Shown: positions 26,825-35,827 of the stretch, piece by piece
Position numbering within the stretch: the stretch's first letter is position 1
Layout of the letters: every line of letters begins with the position of its first letter
Source of the DNA: CAZEHS01 sp964424355
Lineage (GTDB): Bacteria > Bacillota > Clostridia > Peptostreptococcales > Acidaminobacteraceae
NCBI GenBank assembly: GCA_964424355.1
Contig: CAYRIO010000013.1
Coordinates: 12,638 to 76,637, forward strand
Length of the DNA stretch: 64,000 bases
Reading direction: 5' to 3'
Position numbers and translations under genes: made by a program
Notes under the pieces: model-generated
Told to the model about the DNA's origin: nothing
What the model saw: only the letters and a program-made list of their open reading frames with translations
Database searches by the model: none

Positions 26825-28313
26825 GGCTGGTTTGCACCTTCCGTTCCAGGATCCGCTGATTGTCAATAGCTTCCATCCCCAGGGCTACCGTATCATGCAG
26901 GGCCGCTTCGTTCTTTCTCAAGGCTTCGATATCCGATTTCTTGACCAGGAATCCCGTGATCCGCACCAGATCACTGCTGGCAGAATAGAACGCAAACATC
27001 CTCAAGGAGCTTTCCATGGCGCCCTTGATGATGTCCAGGACGCTTTGCAGGTTCCCTTTACTGGTGTCGTCGAAGGTGAAGATATCACTGATCCCCGTGG
27101 GGAAATATTTGTGGATCCGAGAGGTGAAAACCAGATGATCCAGCATTTCAGGCTCATCACCATAGGGAATCCGCGCTCCCGGGGTTTCCAACAGGTCACT
27201 GGAAATGCCCGACTGGGCGTGAAGCAGGTATTTGTTCCCTGTCAGGGGGCTGTAGGGAGCCTCCAGCTGGTTTGTCAAAAGTTCCAGCCGGGTAATCACG
27301 GCCTCCGCCAAATCTCCTGCTGCTTCGCTGTGCCCATAGCGCCCTTCCTGTCCTTCGAACTTCAACAGGGTGTTCACCGCCTCTGCCAAGCCGAACATCC
27401 CGAACATGCCCAGGAACCGGTCTCGGGAGATGAATCCTTCCTTCACCAGAAAATTGTTCTCGAAAAAACGACTGTCTTCCACGATGAATCGGATCCGCTT
27501 CCCCATGACCGAGCCCATGGTCTGAACCACCTGCGGCAGGGTTTCTTCCATGAATCGCTTCAGAGAACCGGCCTCTTCCGCAATCCGGCGCAGATTCATC
27601 CGCACCAGAGTGAATCCACCGCCCCCTGTTGGCAGGCCATTGTAGCAGCTGGCAATCCCGTAGGCCGTCCCAAAGTCCTCCACGTACATATCATGGTTGG
27701 CAAAGCTGGGCTTTGAAGCCATCAGGCCGGTACGGATAGCCAACAACGCGAAATCATCCGGAGTCTGGGCACTGTATTTCAACGTCAGGTTCGGCACCGC
27801 ATTTTTAAGTTCGGCCTCTGCCTGAAGAATCAGTCGGCCTGCCCGGGTGTCCGCAGGGCCGATATTGGCATGGGTGAACGAATCCGTGATTGTCCGGTCC
27901 AGGTGGATCAGGAACAGCCGGATTGTTGACAGGTCTTTTTCTTCGTCGGTGATAAAAGGCTCCAGCAAGGTGTCCAGATTGCCCAGATACACCGGCATCG
28001 TCGTAACCGATGGAATCTGTTTGTAAAAGATCAGCAGGAAATGAACCGCTTCTTCCAGGGTTTTGGGGGGTGACAGCCTTAAGAAGGCACACCCTTCCCG
28101 CAGGAATTTTTCATAGTCCGGCAGGATATACCGGGGCCGGTAAGGGGCCGTGCCCTCAGCCAGATCACAGATGAACCCCGCATCAAAGGCTGCTTTTTCG
28201 TCCGGGGTCAGTTGAATGCCATCATATGTGCTTTCCGCCTCACGGGCAAGTCCGATCACTTTCTGATGAAAGGTGGTTTTAGGGTCCTGTATGATATCAA
28301 GTATTTTATTCAT
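26817..28313 (-). CDS. yjjI: YjjI-family glycyl radical enzyme
   Basis: A 498-residue YjjI-type glycyl radical enzyme (E. coli YjjI is about 516). The candidate thiyl cysteine is Cys223 in ASCYNGLPTGGGGF, and the candidate radical glycine is Gly454 in LVRITGFLV, 44 residues from the C-terminus, matching the RVxGY-type motif. It is much shorter than pyruvate formate-lyase (about 750) and than class III ribonucleotide reductase, and lacks an ATP cone. The reaction of this family has not been established to my knowledge. The ATG at 28313 follows AGGAGG. It is the first gene of a two-gene unit with yjjW, behind a palindromic operator. Confidence 0.88.
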   Translation of the reverse strand: MNKILDIIQDPKTTFHQKVIGLAREAESTYDGIQLTPDEKAAFDAGFICDLAEGTAPYRPRYILPDYEKFLREGCAFLRLSPPKTLEEAVHFLLIFYKQIPSVTTMPVYLGNLDTLLEPFITDEEKDLSTIRLFLIHLDRTITDSFTHANIGPADTRAGRLILQAEAELKNAVPNLTLKYSAQTPDDFALLAIRTGLMASKPSFANHDMYVEDFGTAYGIASCYNGLPTGGGGFTLVRMNLRRIAEEAGSLKRFMEETLPQVVQTMGSVMGKRIRFIVEDSRFFENNFLVKEGFISRDRFLGMFGMFGLAEAVNTLLKFEGQEGRYGHSEAAGDLAEAVITRLELLTNQLEAPYSPLTGNKYLLHAQSGISSDLLETPGARIPYGDEPEMLDHLVFTSRIHKYFPTGISDIFTFDDTSKGNLQSVLDIIKGAMESSLRMFAFYSASSDLVRITGFLVKKSDIEALRKNEAALHDTVALGMEAIDNQRILERKVQTSHE

Positions 28314-28332
28314 GGCAAATCCTCCTGCTTTG

Positions 28333-28362
28333 ATTATACCACTGGTTTTCATATGAAAACCA
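28333..28362 (-). promoter_or_regulatory. promoter with 20-bp palindromic operator before yjjI
   Basis: On the minus strand the -10 is TATAAT (28338-28333). Immediately upstream is a perfect palindrome TGGTTTTCATATGAAAACCA (28343-28362) that covers the -35/spacer area, where the best -35 hexamer is poor (GGTTTT, 17 bases from the -10). A regulator dimer bound here would control the glycyl radical operon. Farther upstream GCAATTA occurs twice at 14-base spacing (about 28376-28397). Confidence 0.7.
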
Positions 28363-28422
28363 CAAATTATGTTAATTGCATTTGTGTAATTGCTATAAAT
28401 CAAATCCTCTGTTCACACGTAA

Positions 28423-28445
28423 AAAACCGCCAGTGCGGCGGTTTT
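28423..28445 (-). terminator. terminator after the pseudo-receiver gene
   Basis: Perfect 9-bp stem AAAACCGCC / GGCGGTTTT with 5-nt loop and a T-run on the minus strand. Confidence 0.88.
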
Positions 28446-28462
28446 CATGGAGTCACGTCTGT

Positions 28463-29335
28463 TCAATCATCAGAATCCGTTGGAATGACATGTCGGATAG
28501 CCTTTGCCATCCGTTCTTCAACGACCGTCATCAGCTCTTCACGGTCCTGACCATCCTCGGGAAACGATGCAAACTTATTCACCAACAGGGTTGTCTGCTC
28601 CTGTCTGTTTTTCTGCGTATATCTTTCAAAGACTTGAGCCAGCTTTTCCTCTATCAGTTCTTGGTTATCCGGTCCGCAAAAGGGAAAGACGCCGATAAAA
28701 CTCCTTGATCCATATTTCATGAACACATCGGTGTCAAACAGGGTTGTGCTCAATTCATGATGGACCTCGTTGGAGATCCGCTGATACCGTTTATCCAGCG
28801 TCGCATTCATCGGGCTTTCAGGATCCAGTATCAGGGAAATCATAATGCTGACTGTGTACTTCCCTTTGCTGGCCTTCTTGAGTTCCTTATCCATATAGCT
28901 GTTAAAGTCCACATACAGGGCAGGAAGTTCATGCCCCACAGCGCCCCCGGGTTTAACAGGCAGCCCTGCCGCTTCAAAACTCATCAGATCTACAATCCGT
29001 TTAAAGAGGAATTCGCCATCAAAGGGCTTGAGGACGTAATCCACAGCGCCCAGCCGGATCCCCTTCAAAAAAGAAGCACGCCTGTTTTCACCGGTCAGGA
29101 TCATCACTGGAATCGTTCCGGCGCGTTTCTTGATCTCACTGAAAACAGCAAATCCATCATCATGATGAAATTCAATCTCGGTAATGATCAGCCCGATATC
29201 ATGGGGAGCATTCAGTAAATTCAACAGTTGTTCGGGAGATGTCGTTTCAATCACTTCAATATCGGCCCGGGCTGCCAGCTCTTTGATCCGATTGCGAATG
29301 GTGAAGGTTTCATCCAGAATGGCGACACGTTTCAT
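28463..29335 (-). CDS. pseudo-receiver plus degenerate GGDEF domain protein
   Basis: A 290-residue protein. Residues 1-120 form a CheY-like receiver: the acidic pair is Asp8-Glu9, the switch Thr (MILTGE) and the Lys (VLKPFDG) are kept, but the phospho-acceptor position in LIITEIEF is Glu53 instead of Asp. Residues about 140-280 resemble a GGDEF domain in length and in the VFMKYGSRSF segment, where GGDEF has become GSRSF, so diguanylate cyclase activity is not expected. It probably works as a constitutive or protein-interaction signalling element. The ATG at 29335 follows GGAGG by six bases. It is a single-gene unit between yjjI and the propeller gene, with no kinase beside it. Confidence 0.78.
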   Translation of the reverse strand: MKRVAILDETFTIRNRIKELAARADIEVIETTSPEQLLNLLNAPHDIGLIITEIEFHHDDGFAVFSEIKKRAGTIPVMILTGENRRASFLKGIRLGAVDYVLKPFDGEFLFKRIVDLMSFEAAGLPVKPGGAVGHELPALYVDFNSYMDKELKKASKGKYTVSIMISLILDPESPMNATLDKRYQRISNEVHHELSTTLFDTDVFMKYGSRSFIGVFPFCGPDNQELIEEKLAQVFERYTQKNRQEQTTLLVNKFASFPEDGQDREELMTVVEERMAKAIRHVIPTDSDD

Positions 29336-29408
29336 AGGAATCCTCCAAGTCATTGTCATAACATGGTCTTTTTTCATATTTACCCATAACGGATGCCATT
29401 AAACGAAC

Positions 29409-29433
29409 AAAGGGCCCTATAAAAAGGCCCTTT
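29409..29433 (-). terminator. terminator after the beta-propeller gene
   Basis: 8-bp stem AAAGGGCC / GGCCCTTT with a 9-nt loop; on the minus strand followed by GTTCGTTT, a weak U-tract. Confidence 0.7.
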
Positions 29434-29440
29434 GAGAGAT

Positions 29441-31642
29441 TTACTGGTAGAGAATTTGCTGCTGATACTTCATCGTATCCAACGCATGCCCCTTGATTCC
29501 GCTATCCGAAAGGGTGTAGAGGACATTGCCGATGTAGATGATCCGCTGGATATTTTTCTGACTGTCATACCACTGGATCCCGGCATTGGCGATTTCCTGA
29601 TCACTGAGATGGGTGGATGTGCCTCGCAGTGTAAAGCCCTTCACCGGATCAAGACTGTATACATAGGCGCCCTGCCACGTGAATTGGCTCTGGCCGTTGA
29701 TGGTGTCATAGAGGGTCACCGGCAAAGCAAACACGCCCTTTTCCTTTGAAAACAACAGGGCTTTGTGATTGTTGAGCACCTCTGACCACGATCCGGCGCC
29801 TCCCAACACTAATTTATGCCTTTCCACCGGATTTCTGACATCAGAGACATCGAACATGCCGATCTTCAAACCTTCGGTCCGCACGCCATTCTTGGTCTCA
29901 ACGGTTTCCTTGCCGAATCCGATTACCGTATTGGCATCGTAAGGATGCAGATAGTCACTAAAGCCCGGGATCTTGAGATAACCCAGGACCGAAGGGCTGG
30001 ATGGGTTCTTCAGATCAACGACATAGAAGGGATCCACCTGCCGGAAGGTCACCATGTAGGCACGGTCCCCGAGGAATCTGACGGAATAGATCCGTTCGCC
30101 AGGCGCCAGTCCTTCCAGTTTCCCTTGAACTGCCATTGCACTGTTGAGCACATAGATATTGTTCTTGGAGGTGTTTTCTCCGGCATTCCACGTTTCCCCC
30201 GACGTGGTGGCAACCCGGAATGTCCCCCCCTGAGCATCCATGGCAAACTGGTTGATGAGCGTACCCGGTACAGAGCCTTTTGCGCGGAACTGAACCTTGC
30301 CGTCCATCAGGCCGAATTTGAAAATCTCTGTCGTTTGCTGAAACGACGGGTCCGGGGCAAAGGTCATCACCCGGTAGTGATACCGGTTCATGGCGATATA
30401 CAAGGAATCGGTGCTGGCGTAAACCGTATCACCGCTCCCCAGGTAAGCCCCCTTATCAGGCTCTGCCGTTGGAGAATCCACATTGAATCCCAGAGTGATC
30501 ATGAGGTTTGACTCAACGGTATCTGGAAAATAACGGATCTGATCATACCCAAGGGTCTGGGTTTTCCCCGTGAGGCTGTCTGTGAAGGCTGGCAGGACTG
30601 CTGTGTCATTCAAACCGTACACATTCAGGTACTTATTGGCGACGAGGTACAGCTTGCCCCCGGTGAGCCTTGATGTGAGATAGGATCCATCCGTTTCATA
30701 ACTCCGGAGGAGCTGTGGCTTTTCCGGTACTGAAACATCATAGAACAGGATTTTGGTTTTGGGTGACTGCATGGGTGGCATGATCATCCTCACCTGGGGC
30801 AGGTCCGGCGTCATATAGGGCACGAACTGCTGTTGGGACCCAATCACGACCAGTTTCTTGCCATACAGGTAAAACTCTGAGGGCGTCATCTGTTTGTCAA
30901 AAGTCAGGGTTGAGGCATTTTGAAGAGCGGTTCCGTCTGCCCGAGTGATTTTCAGGTCATTGGTCCGAAGCTGATAGATGTACAGCCCATCGGTTTTGAC
31001 CGAATCCCCCTCATCAACACCAGCGACCTGGACATTGGTGCTGCTGTGGTCCGCACCGGATAGGGTTGGGGCCGCTGCAGATTCGGAGTTTTCATTGGTG
31101 ATGGCCGGCATCGCGTCCATGATCCGGTAAACCGGCTGCTGATACTTCCCGGCATAGTCTAAGATCAGCTTCAGTTTATCGAGAGACCCGACCACCGGGA
31201 GGGCCTCCGTGTAGGTGTAAGGCTTGAAACCGCTTTTGATGGAGATGAGCCGCTTCTTGGCATCCCACCCGACTTCATTGCCGAATGCTTCTGATACGAA
31301 ACGGAGCGGCACCAGGGTCCTTCCCTGTTCAATCCGCGCGGGGGCTTCCAAAGCCTTCAACTCCCCATCCACAGAACCGAATGCCCCATCCAGCTTGACC
31401 GATACATTCATCGCTTCATTGTATGCGGTAGCAATCCTCAACTCCTCATTCCAATCGACCTGGAGGCCCAGGGCTTCAAATACCGCCCGAAACGGAACGA
31501 GGGTGCGTCCATTCTCCAGGGTGGGTTGAACCTCAAGCGCCAGAGGTTTGTTGTCAATCTGAATCCTAATAGCTGAATCCGCAAAGCTGACACCGGTCAA
31601 CATGAAAGCTCCTACGGTCAGTGCGATGATTTTTTTCAACAT
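29441..31642 (-). CDS. secreted beta-propeller protein with copper-amine-oxidase-like stalk domains
   Basis: A 733-residue exported protein: signal peptide (about 1-22), two tandem copper amine oxidase N-terminal-like units with the repeated pattern GRTLVPfRxVxEAxGxxVxW (near residues 45 and 108), then a linker and a large C-terminal beta-propeller domain (about 190-733) of the Beta_propel family. The stalk domains are common on clostridial cell-surface proteins and do not imply oxidase activity. No enzyme motif is visible; ligand binding, wall association or an inhibitor/chaperone role is possible. Single-gene unit between two terminators. Confidence 0.85.
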   Translation of the reverse strand: MLKKIIALTVGAFMLTGVSFADSAIRIQIDNKPLALEVQPTLENGRTLVPFRAVFEALGLQVDWNEELRIATAYNEAMNVSVKLDGAFGSVDGELKALEAPARIEQGRTLVPLRFVSEAFGNEVGWDAKKRLISIKSGFKPYTYTEALPVVGSLDKLKLILDYAGKYQQPVYRIMDAMPAITNENSESAAAPTLSGADHSSTNVQVAGVDEGDSVKTDGLYIYQLRTNDLKITRADGTALQNASTLTFDKQMTPSEFYLYGKKLVVIGSQQQFVPYMTPDLPQVRMIMPPMQSPKTKILFYDVSVPEKPQLLRSYETDGSYLTSRLTGGKLYLVANKYLNVYGLNDTAVLPAFTDSLTGKTQTLGYDQIRYFPDTVESNLMITLGFNVDSPTAEPDKGAYLGSGDTVYASTDSLYIAMNRYHYRVMTFAPDPSFQQTTEIFKFGLMDGKVQFRAKGSVPGTLINQFAMDAQGGTFRVATTSGETWNAGENTSKNNIYVLNSAMAVQGKLEGLAPGERIYSVRFLGDRAYMVTFRQVDPFYVVDLKNPSSPSVLGYLKIPGFSDYLHPYDANTVIGFGKETVETKNGVRTEGLKIGMFDVSDVRNPVERHKLVLGGAGSWSEVLNNHKALLFSKEKGVFALPVTLYDTINGQSQFTWQGAYVYSLDPVKGFTLRGTSTHLSDQEIANAGIQWYDSQKNIQRIIYIGNVLYTLSDSGIKGHALDTMKYQQQILYQ

Positions 31643-31704
31643 GGGTATCGCCTCCTTATCTCCATTAGACGCAGATGCCTTTCGAAAAGTTCCACAAAAA
31701 AATC

Positions 31705-31734
31705 AAGAAGGAATCCGTCTGTGGACTCCTTCTT
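31705..31734 (-). terminator. terminator of the methionine operon
   Basis: 12-bp stem AAGAAGGAGTCC / GGATTCCTTCTT (one G-U) with 6-nt loop, followed by GATTTTTTT on the minus strand. Confidence 0.92.
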
Positions 31735-31786
31735 ATTGTATCTCTTTTTTGAGGTTTTGGGTATTTCAGGGAGATTAAATCAAACC

Positions 31787-34147
31787 CTATGCCCCGAAGA
31801 TCTCTCCGGCAACCCGGACGGATTCCTGAGCATCCTTACAGTAGTAGTGTGCCTGTATCTTCGCAGCATATTCCGCCGTGAGGACGGCTCCGCCAACGAA
31901 AATCTTGCATTCCGGGAACTTCTCGCGGATGGCCTTGATGGTCTTTTCCATGGAAACCACGGTGGTGGTCATGAGGGCACTGAGTCCGACCACTTTTAGG
32001 TCATTCTGCTCAATCGCTTCCAGCACTTTTTCAGTGGGGACGTCTTTGCCCAGATCGATCACGTCATAGCCGTAGTTTTCCAACAGGACCTTGACGATAT
32101 TTTTCCCGATGTCATGGATATCCCCGTGGACCGTAGCCAGGGCAAGCTTTCCCTTGCTGACCTGGGCGCCGCCGCTCTTCCGGATGTTTTCCCGGACCAG
32201 GTCGAATGCTCCTTTGACGGCTTCAGCCGATTTCAGGAGCTGCGGCAGGAAAATCCGACCGCTCTCAAAATCCTTTCCCACCTTTTCCAGGGCGGGAATC
32301 AGATAACCATCCACCACGGCCAGGGGTTCATGGATGCCCAGAAGCTCCAGGGTCCGCTTTTCCGCTTCTTCCCGAAGGCCCGCGGACACACACTGCTCCA
32401 GGGATTTGACTTCCCCGGCACTGCTGCTCTTTGCCTGTTCTTGGCCACCATAGGCCGCAATGTAACGGACCGAGTCCTGATCGTTGCCGCTGAGGACCTC
32501 ATAGGAACGGATCGTGTCCATGATCCCTTCTGCCAGAGGGTCTGTAATCGGCGCGTCAAGCCCTGCCTCCAGGGCCATGGCCATGAAGGTTCGGTTGAGC
32601 ATGCTGCGGTTAGGCAAGCCGAAGGACACATTGCTGGCCCCCAGGACCGTATGAACGGGCCAGCGGGCTTTAATGGCCCGGATCGCATTCAGGGTTTCCC
32701 GAACCTGCTTCTGTTCAGCCGAAGCGGTCAGTACCAAGCAGTCTACAAAAATCCGTTCCGGCCCGATGCCGTACTTGGCCGCCTCATTGATAATCCGTTC
32801 GGCGATGAGCATCCGTTTATCGGCGTCCGCAGGAATGCCGTCTTCATCCAGCATCAGGGCCACGATATTGGCGCCATACCGGGCCGCTACGGGCAAAATC
32901 GTATCCATGCTGCTCTGTTTGCCGTTCACCGAGTTTAGGAGCACTTTGCCGCAGGTACGCCGCGTGGCGGCTTCAAGAACATCCGGATCCGCTGAGTCCA
33001 TCTGCAGGGGGCACTGGACCGCACCTTCCAGAATTCCCAGGATGCTGAGGACTGCATCCTTTTCATCAATTCCAGGCATCCCGGCATTCACATCCAGGAT
33101 TTCTGCCCCGGCTTCCAGCTGCCTGACCGCCTCTTGAAGTGCATATTCCCAATTCCGGGCCTTCAAGGCTTCCTTCAGCGCTTTCTTGCCCGTTGGGTTG
33201 ATCCGTTCGCCAATGACCCGGACCCGTTTATCGAAGGTCAGGGTCACACTCCCTGAGCATACTGCCGCAATTGCTTCTCCCTGCGGGGATTTAACTGAAC
33301 ATTTCTGAACGGCCTGGGCAACCTGCCGGATGAACTCCGGTGATGTCCCGCAACAGCCGCCCACGGCGCGAACACCGGACTCTGCCATTTCCCGCGCCTT
33401 ATGGGCAAAATCCTCTGGTTTTTCAGGAAATACCGTCTGGTTGTCCACTAACACGGGGAGACCCGCATTGGGTTGGACAAACACCGGAATCCGAGCCGTT
33501 TCCAGCAGGGTCTGCAGCAGGGGCCGAATTTCGTCCGGACCCAAAGAACAGTTGATGCCGACCGCTTCAATCCCTAAGTCCTGAAGAACCATTACGGCGG
33601 TCACCGGATCCGCTCCGCTGAGAGTCCGTCCGTTTTCAGAAAAAGTGAGGGAACACCAAATCGGCAGGCTGCTGTTTTCACGGGCGGCAAAAATCGCTGC
33701 CCTGGCTTCCTGCAGGTCCGCAATGGTTTCAATGAGAATCAGATCCGCTTCGGAGCCGGCACGGACCTGTTCCGCGTATAGTTCCACCGCTTCGTCAAAA
33801 TCCAGGGTCCCCATGGGCTTCATCAGTTCCCCGATCGGGCCCAGATCCAAAGCGATTTTTTTGCCGGGCGCCCCTTTTCGTGCCAGAAGTACCGCCTGTT
33901 TCACGACTTCGGCTACTTCAAGGCCTGCTCCTGCCAGTTTGTGGCGGTTTGCACCGAATGTGTTGGTTGTGATGATATCGGCTCCGGCAGCCGCATAGAG
34001 TCCATGAATTTCCACGATGGCTTCCGGATGGGTGAGATTGAGCTTCTCAGGAAGCTGTCCAGTCTTCAGGCCCCGCTCCTGGAGCTGGGTTCCCATGGCG
34101 CCATCCAATACGATGATACGATTTTCAAACGTGCTGAAAATTCCCAA
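31787..34147 (-). CDS. metH: cobalamin-dependent methionine synthase without reactivation domain
   Basis: A 786-residue MetH with three modules: homocysteine S-methyltransferase (1-290; zinc Cys in GINCSLGP and GGCCGTSPE), pterin/methyl-THF-binding TIM barrel (about 310-570, GERINPTGKKAL), and cap plus B12-binding domain (about 590-786, with the DxHxxG motif in HGDIHDIGKNIV). The C-terminal AdoMet-dependent reactivation domain of E. coli MetH (1227 aa) is absent, as is usual in strict anaerobes. It methylates homocysteine to methionine using methyl-THF from MetF, encoded 12 bases upstream. The start is TTG, eight bases after AGGAGG; no ATG fits. Confidence 0.94.
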   Translation of the reverse strand: MGIFSTFENRIIVLDGAMGTQLQERGLKTGQLPEKLNLTHPEAIVEIHGLYAAAGADIITTNTFGANRHKLAGAGLEVAEVVKQAVLLARKGAPGKKIALDLGPIGELMKPMGTLDFDEAVELYAEQVRAGSEADLILIETIADLQEARAAIFAARENSSLPIWCSLTFSENGRTLSGADPVTAVMVLQDLGIEAVGINCSLGPDEIRPLLQTLLETARIPVFVQPNAGLPVLVDNQTVFPEKPEDFAHKAREMAESGVRAVGGCCGTSPEFIRQVAQAVQKCSVKSPQGEAIAAVCSGSVTLTFDKRVRVIGERINPTGKKALKEALKARNWEYALQEAVRQLEAGAEILDVNAGMPGIDEKDAVLSILGILEGAVQCPLQMDSADPDVLEAATRRTCGKVLLNSVNGKQSSMDTILPVAARYGANIVALMLDEDGIPADADKRMLIAERIINEAAKYGIGPERIFVDCLVLTASAEQKQVRETLNAIRAIKARWPVHTVLGASNVSFGLPNRSMLNRTFMAMALEAGLDAPITDPLAEGIMDTIRSYEVLSGNDQDSVRYIAAYGGQEQAKSSSAGEVKSLEQCVSAGLREEAEKRTLELLGIHEPLAVVDGYLIPALEKVGKDFESGRIFLPQLLKSAEAVKGAFDLVRENIRKSGGAQVSKGKLALATVHGDIHDIGKNIVKVLLENYGYDVIDLGKDVPTEKVLEAIEQNDLKVVGLSALMTTTVVSMEKTIKAIREKFPECKIFVGGAVLTAEYAAKIQAHYYCKDAQESVRVAGEIFGA

Positions 34148-34159
34148 TGGATTAACCTC

Positions 34160-35041
34160 CTATCGATTTAAGGAATGCCTGATTGCAGAAATACTCTCCA
34201 CAATGATCCGGGCAGAGTCCGGTTTGTTCATGGTGTAGAGGTGGATCCCTGAGATTCCCCAGGACATCAGATCAATGATCTGCTCGATGGCGTAAGCCAT
34301 TCCAGCCTCACGGAACGCTACGGGATCATGCTCGTACCGATCCATGATCCGCAGGAATTTCTTCGGCAGGGTACAGCCGGAGAGTTCCACGGTCCGGGCA
34401 ATCTGGTTGCGGTTCAGCATCGGCATGATGCCTGCAGTGACTGGCACCTTGATATCCAGAAGGTCCACCCGCTCCATAAAATCATAGAACAGATCATTGT
34501 CGAAAAACAGCTGGCTGATCAGGAATTCCGACCCTGCATCCACCTTGGCTTTCAGATATTTGATATCTGCATTCCGGCTGATGGCTTCCTGATGCTTTTC
34601 CGGATAACAGGCCGCACCCAGGCAAAAACCGCCCCGGGCCTTCACATGCTCGATCAGCTCCTGTGCATACTGATAATGGCCCAGAACGGGAATCCCATCG
34701 GATTCCTTGGGAAGATCTCCCCGCAGGGCCAGGATATTCTCGACCCCGGCGTCTTCCAAGCGACCCAACACGTCTTCCACTTCCCGCCGGGTACTGGAGG
34801 CACAGGTCAGATGAGGCAGAGCGTTGATGCCGCAATTCTGTTGAATATGGGAAGCAATCTCCACGGTATGGCCCTTCGTACTGCCCCCGGCCCCATAGGT
34901 GACACTGATGAAATCCGGTGCCAGATCCTTCAGCGCGTCAATGGTCTCATAGACCGTTTCCACCGGATCGTTCCGCTTTGGGGGGAATATCTCAAAGGAT
35001 AGGACCGTCTTTTTTTCCTTAAATAACTCTGCGATTCTCAT
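34160..35041 (-). CDS. metF: 5,10-methylenetetrahydrofolate reductase
   Basis: A 293-residue MetF TIM barrel that reduces methylene-THF to methyl-THF. Motifs: LSFEIFPPKRND at the N-terminus, SVTYGAGGST, ALRGDLP and ISQLFFDND. The ATG at 35041 follows GGAGG by six bases. It supplies the methyl donor for the neighbouring MetH. No MetV-type partner or electron-transfer subunit is adjacent. Confidence 0.96.
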   Translation of the reverse strand: MRIAELFKEKKTVLSFEIFPPKRNDPVETVYETIDALKDLAPDFISVTYGAGGSTKGHTVEIASHIQQNCGINALPHLTCASSTRREVEDVLGRLEDAGVENILALRGDLPKESDGIPVLGHYQYAQELIEHVKARGGFCLGAACYPEKHQEAISRNADIKYLKAKVDAGSEFLISQLFFDNDLFYDFMERVDLLDIKVPVTAGIMPMLNRNQIARTVELSGCTLPKKFLRIMDRYEHDPVAFREAGMAYAIEQIIDLMSWGISGIHLYTMNKPDSARIIVESISAIRHSLNR

Positions 35042-35075
35042 AGGACTCCTCCACACACGCTCTATTATATCTCAT

Positions 35076-35801
35076 TCATACCTGAATCAGTTCAATATCT
35101 CCCCAGGCACCCAGATGTTCACCGATAATCAGGACACACCCCATGATCCCTGGAACACTCCGGACATAATCCAGAGCGATTTGCATATCCGCCGGGGTTT
35201 TCAGCCGATTTCCTGCCGCAGTAGCCACGGCATCAGCCAGGGTTGCATCCGTTGCCAAAATAACCGCCGCATCAGCCTTTCCAAAACTGAGGCTGTGTCC
35301 CACCGTCCCTGCAGAGGTACAGATCCCCAGGGGAAACTGATCCCGGCGGATTCGCAGGCCTACTTTTTCCGACAGCGATGAGTTTCCTGCATAAATCGAT
35401 AGGGTCCGATCTTCTTCCGAATCCATGAAGATATCTCCGCCGTTCTCCACACAGATGTTCCGTGACGCCCCTGCCTGCTGCAGCGCCTCTCCCACAGCCT
35501 GGGATATCCCGCCGGCAACTGCCGCCATGGGGCCTACCCCCGCCTGGGCAGAAGCCCGCAGCATCCTGCTGATTAGAGGGACTTCACTGACTGCGGTGAG
35601 GGGCTCCAAGCTGCGGATGAATCCGGGATATGTCACTTCCGCCTCTCTGATCTGATGACGCAGGGCCTGTACCCACCGGGTCACATCCTCGGTCCGGTCC
35701 TGATCTGAAGAAATCCAAAGATCGGTTTCTTCAACAATGACCTCGTAAACCGTTTGATCAGCCGTTTGATGTTTGGCTCTATAAGTCCGCTCCTGATACA
35801 T
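35076..35801 (-). CDS. UPF0280 (COG2122) ApbE-like protein, sulfide assimilation
   Basis: A 241-residue protein of the UPF0280/COG2122 family with an ApbE-like fold. Seen: MAAVAGGISQAVGEA (near residue 95) and ENGGDIFM (near 120), CTSAGTVGHSLSFGKADAA (near 165). The Methanosarcina acetivorans homologue MA1715 improves sulfide assimilation into homocysteine; the chemical step is unknown. Here it lies in the same operon as the COG1900 and NIL-ferredoxin proteins of that route, 26 bases after the latter. ATG follows GAGGT. Confidence 0.88.
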   Translation of the reverse strand: MYQERTYRAKHQTADQTVYEVIVEETDLWISSDQDRTEDVTRWVQALRHQIREAEVTYPGFIRSLEPLTAVSEVPLISRMLRASAQAGVGPMAAVAGGISQAVGEALQQAGASRNICVENGGDIFMDSEEDRTLSIYAGNSSLSEKVGLRIRRDQFPLGICTSAGTVGHSLSFGKADAAVILATDATLADAVATAAGNRLKTPADMQIALDYVRSVPGIMGCVLIIGEHLGAWGDIELIQV

Positions 35802-35827
35802 CGATTACCTCATTTGGATGCTGCTGT

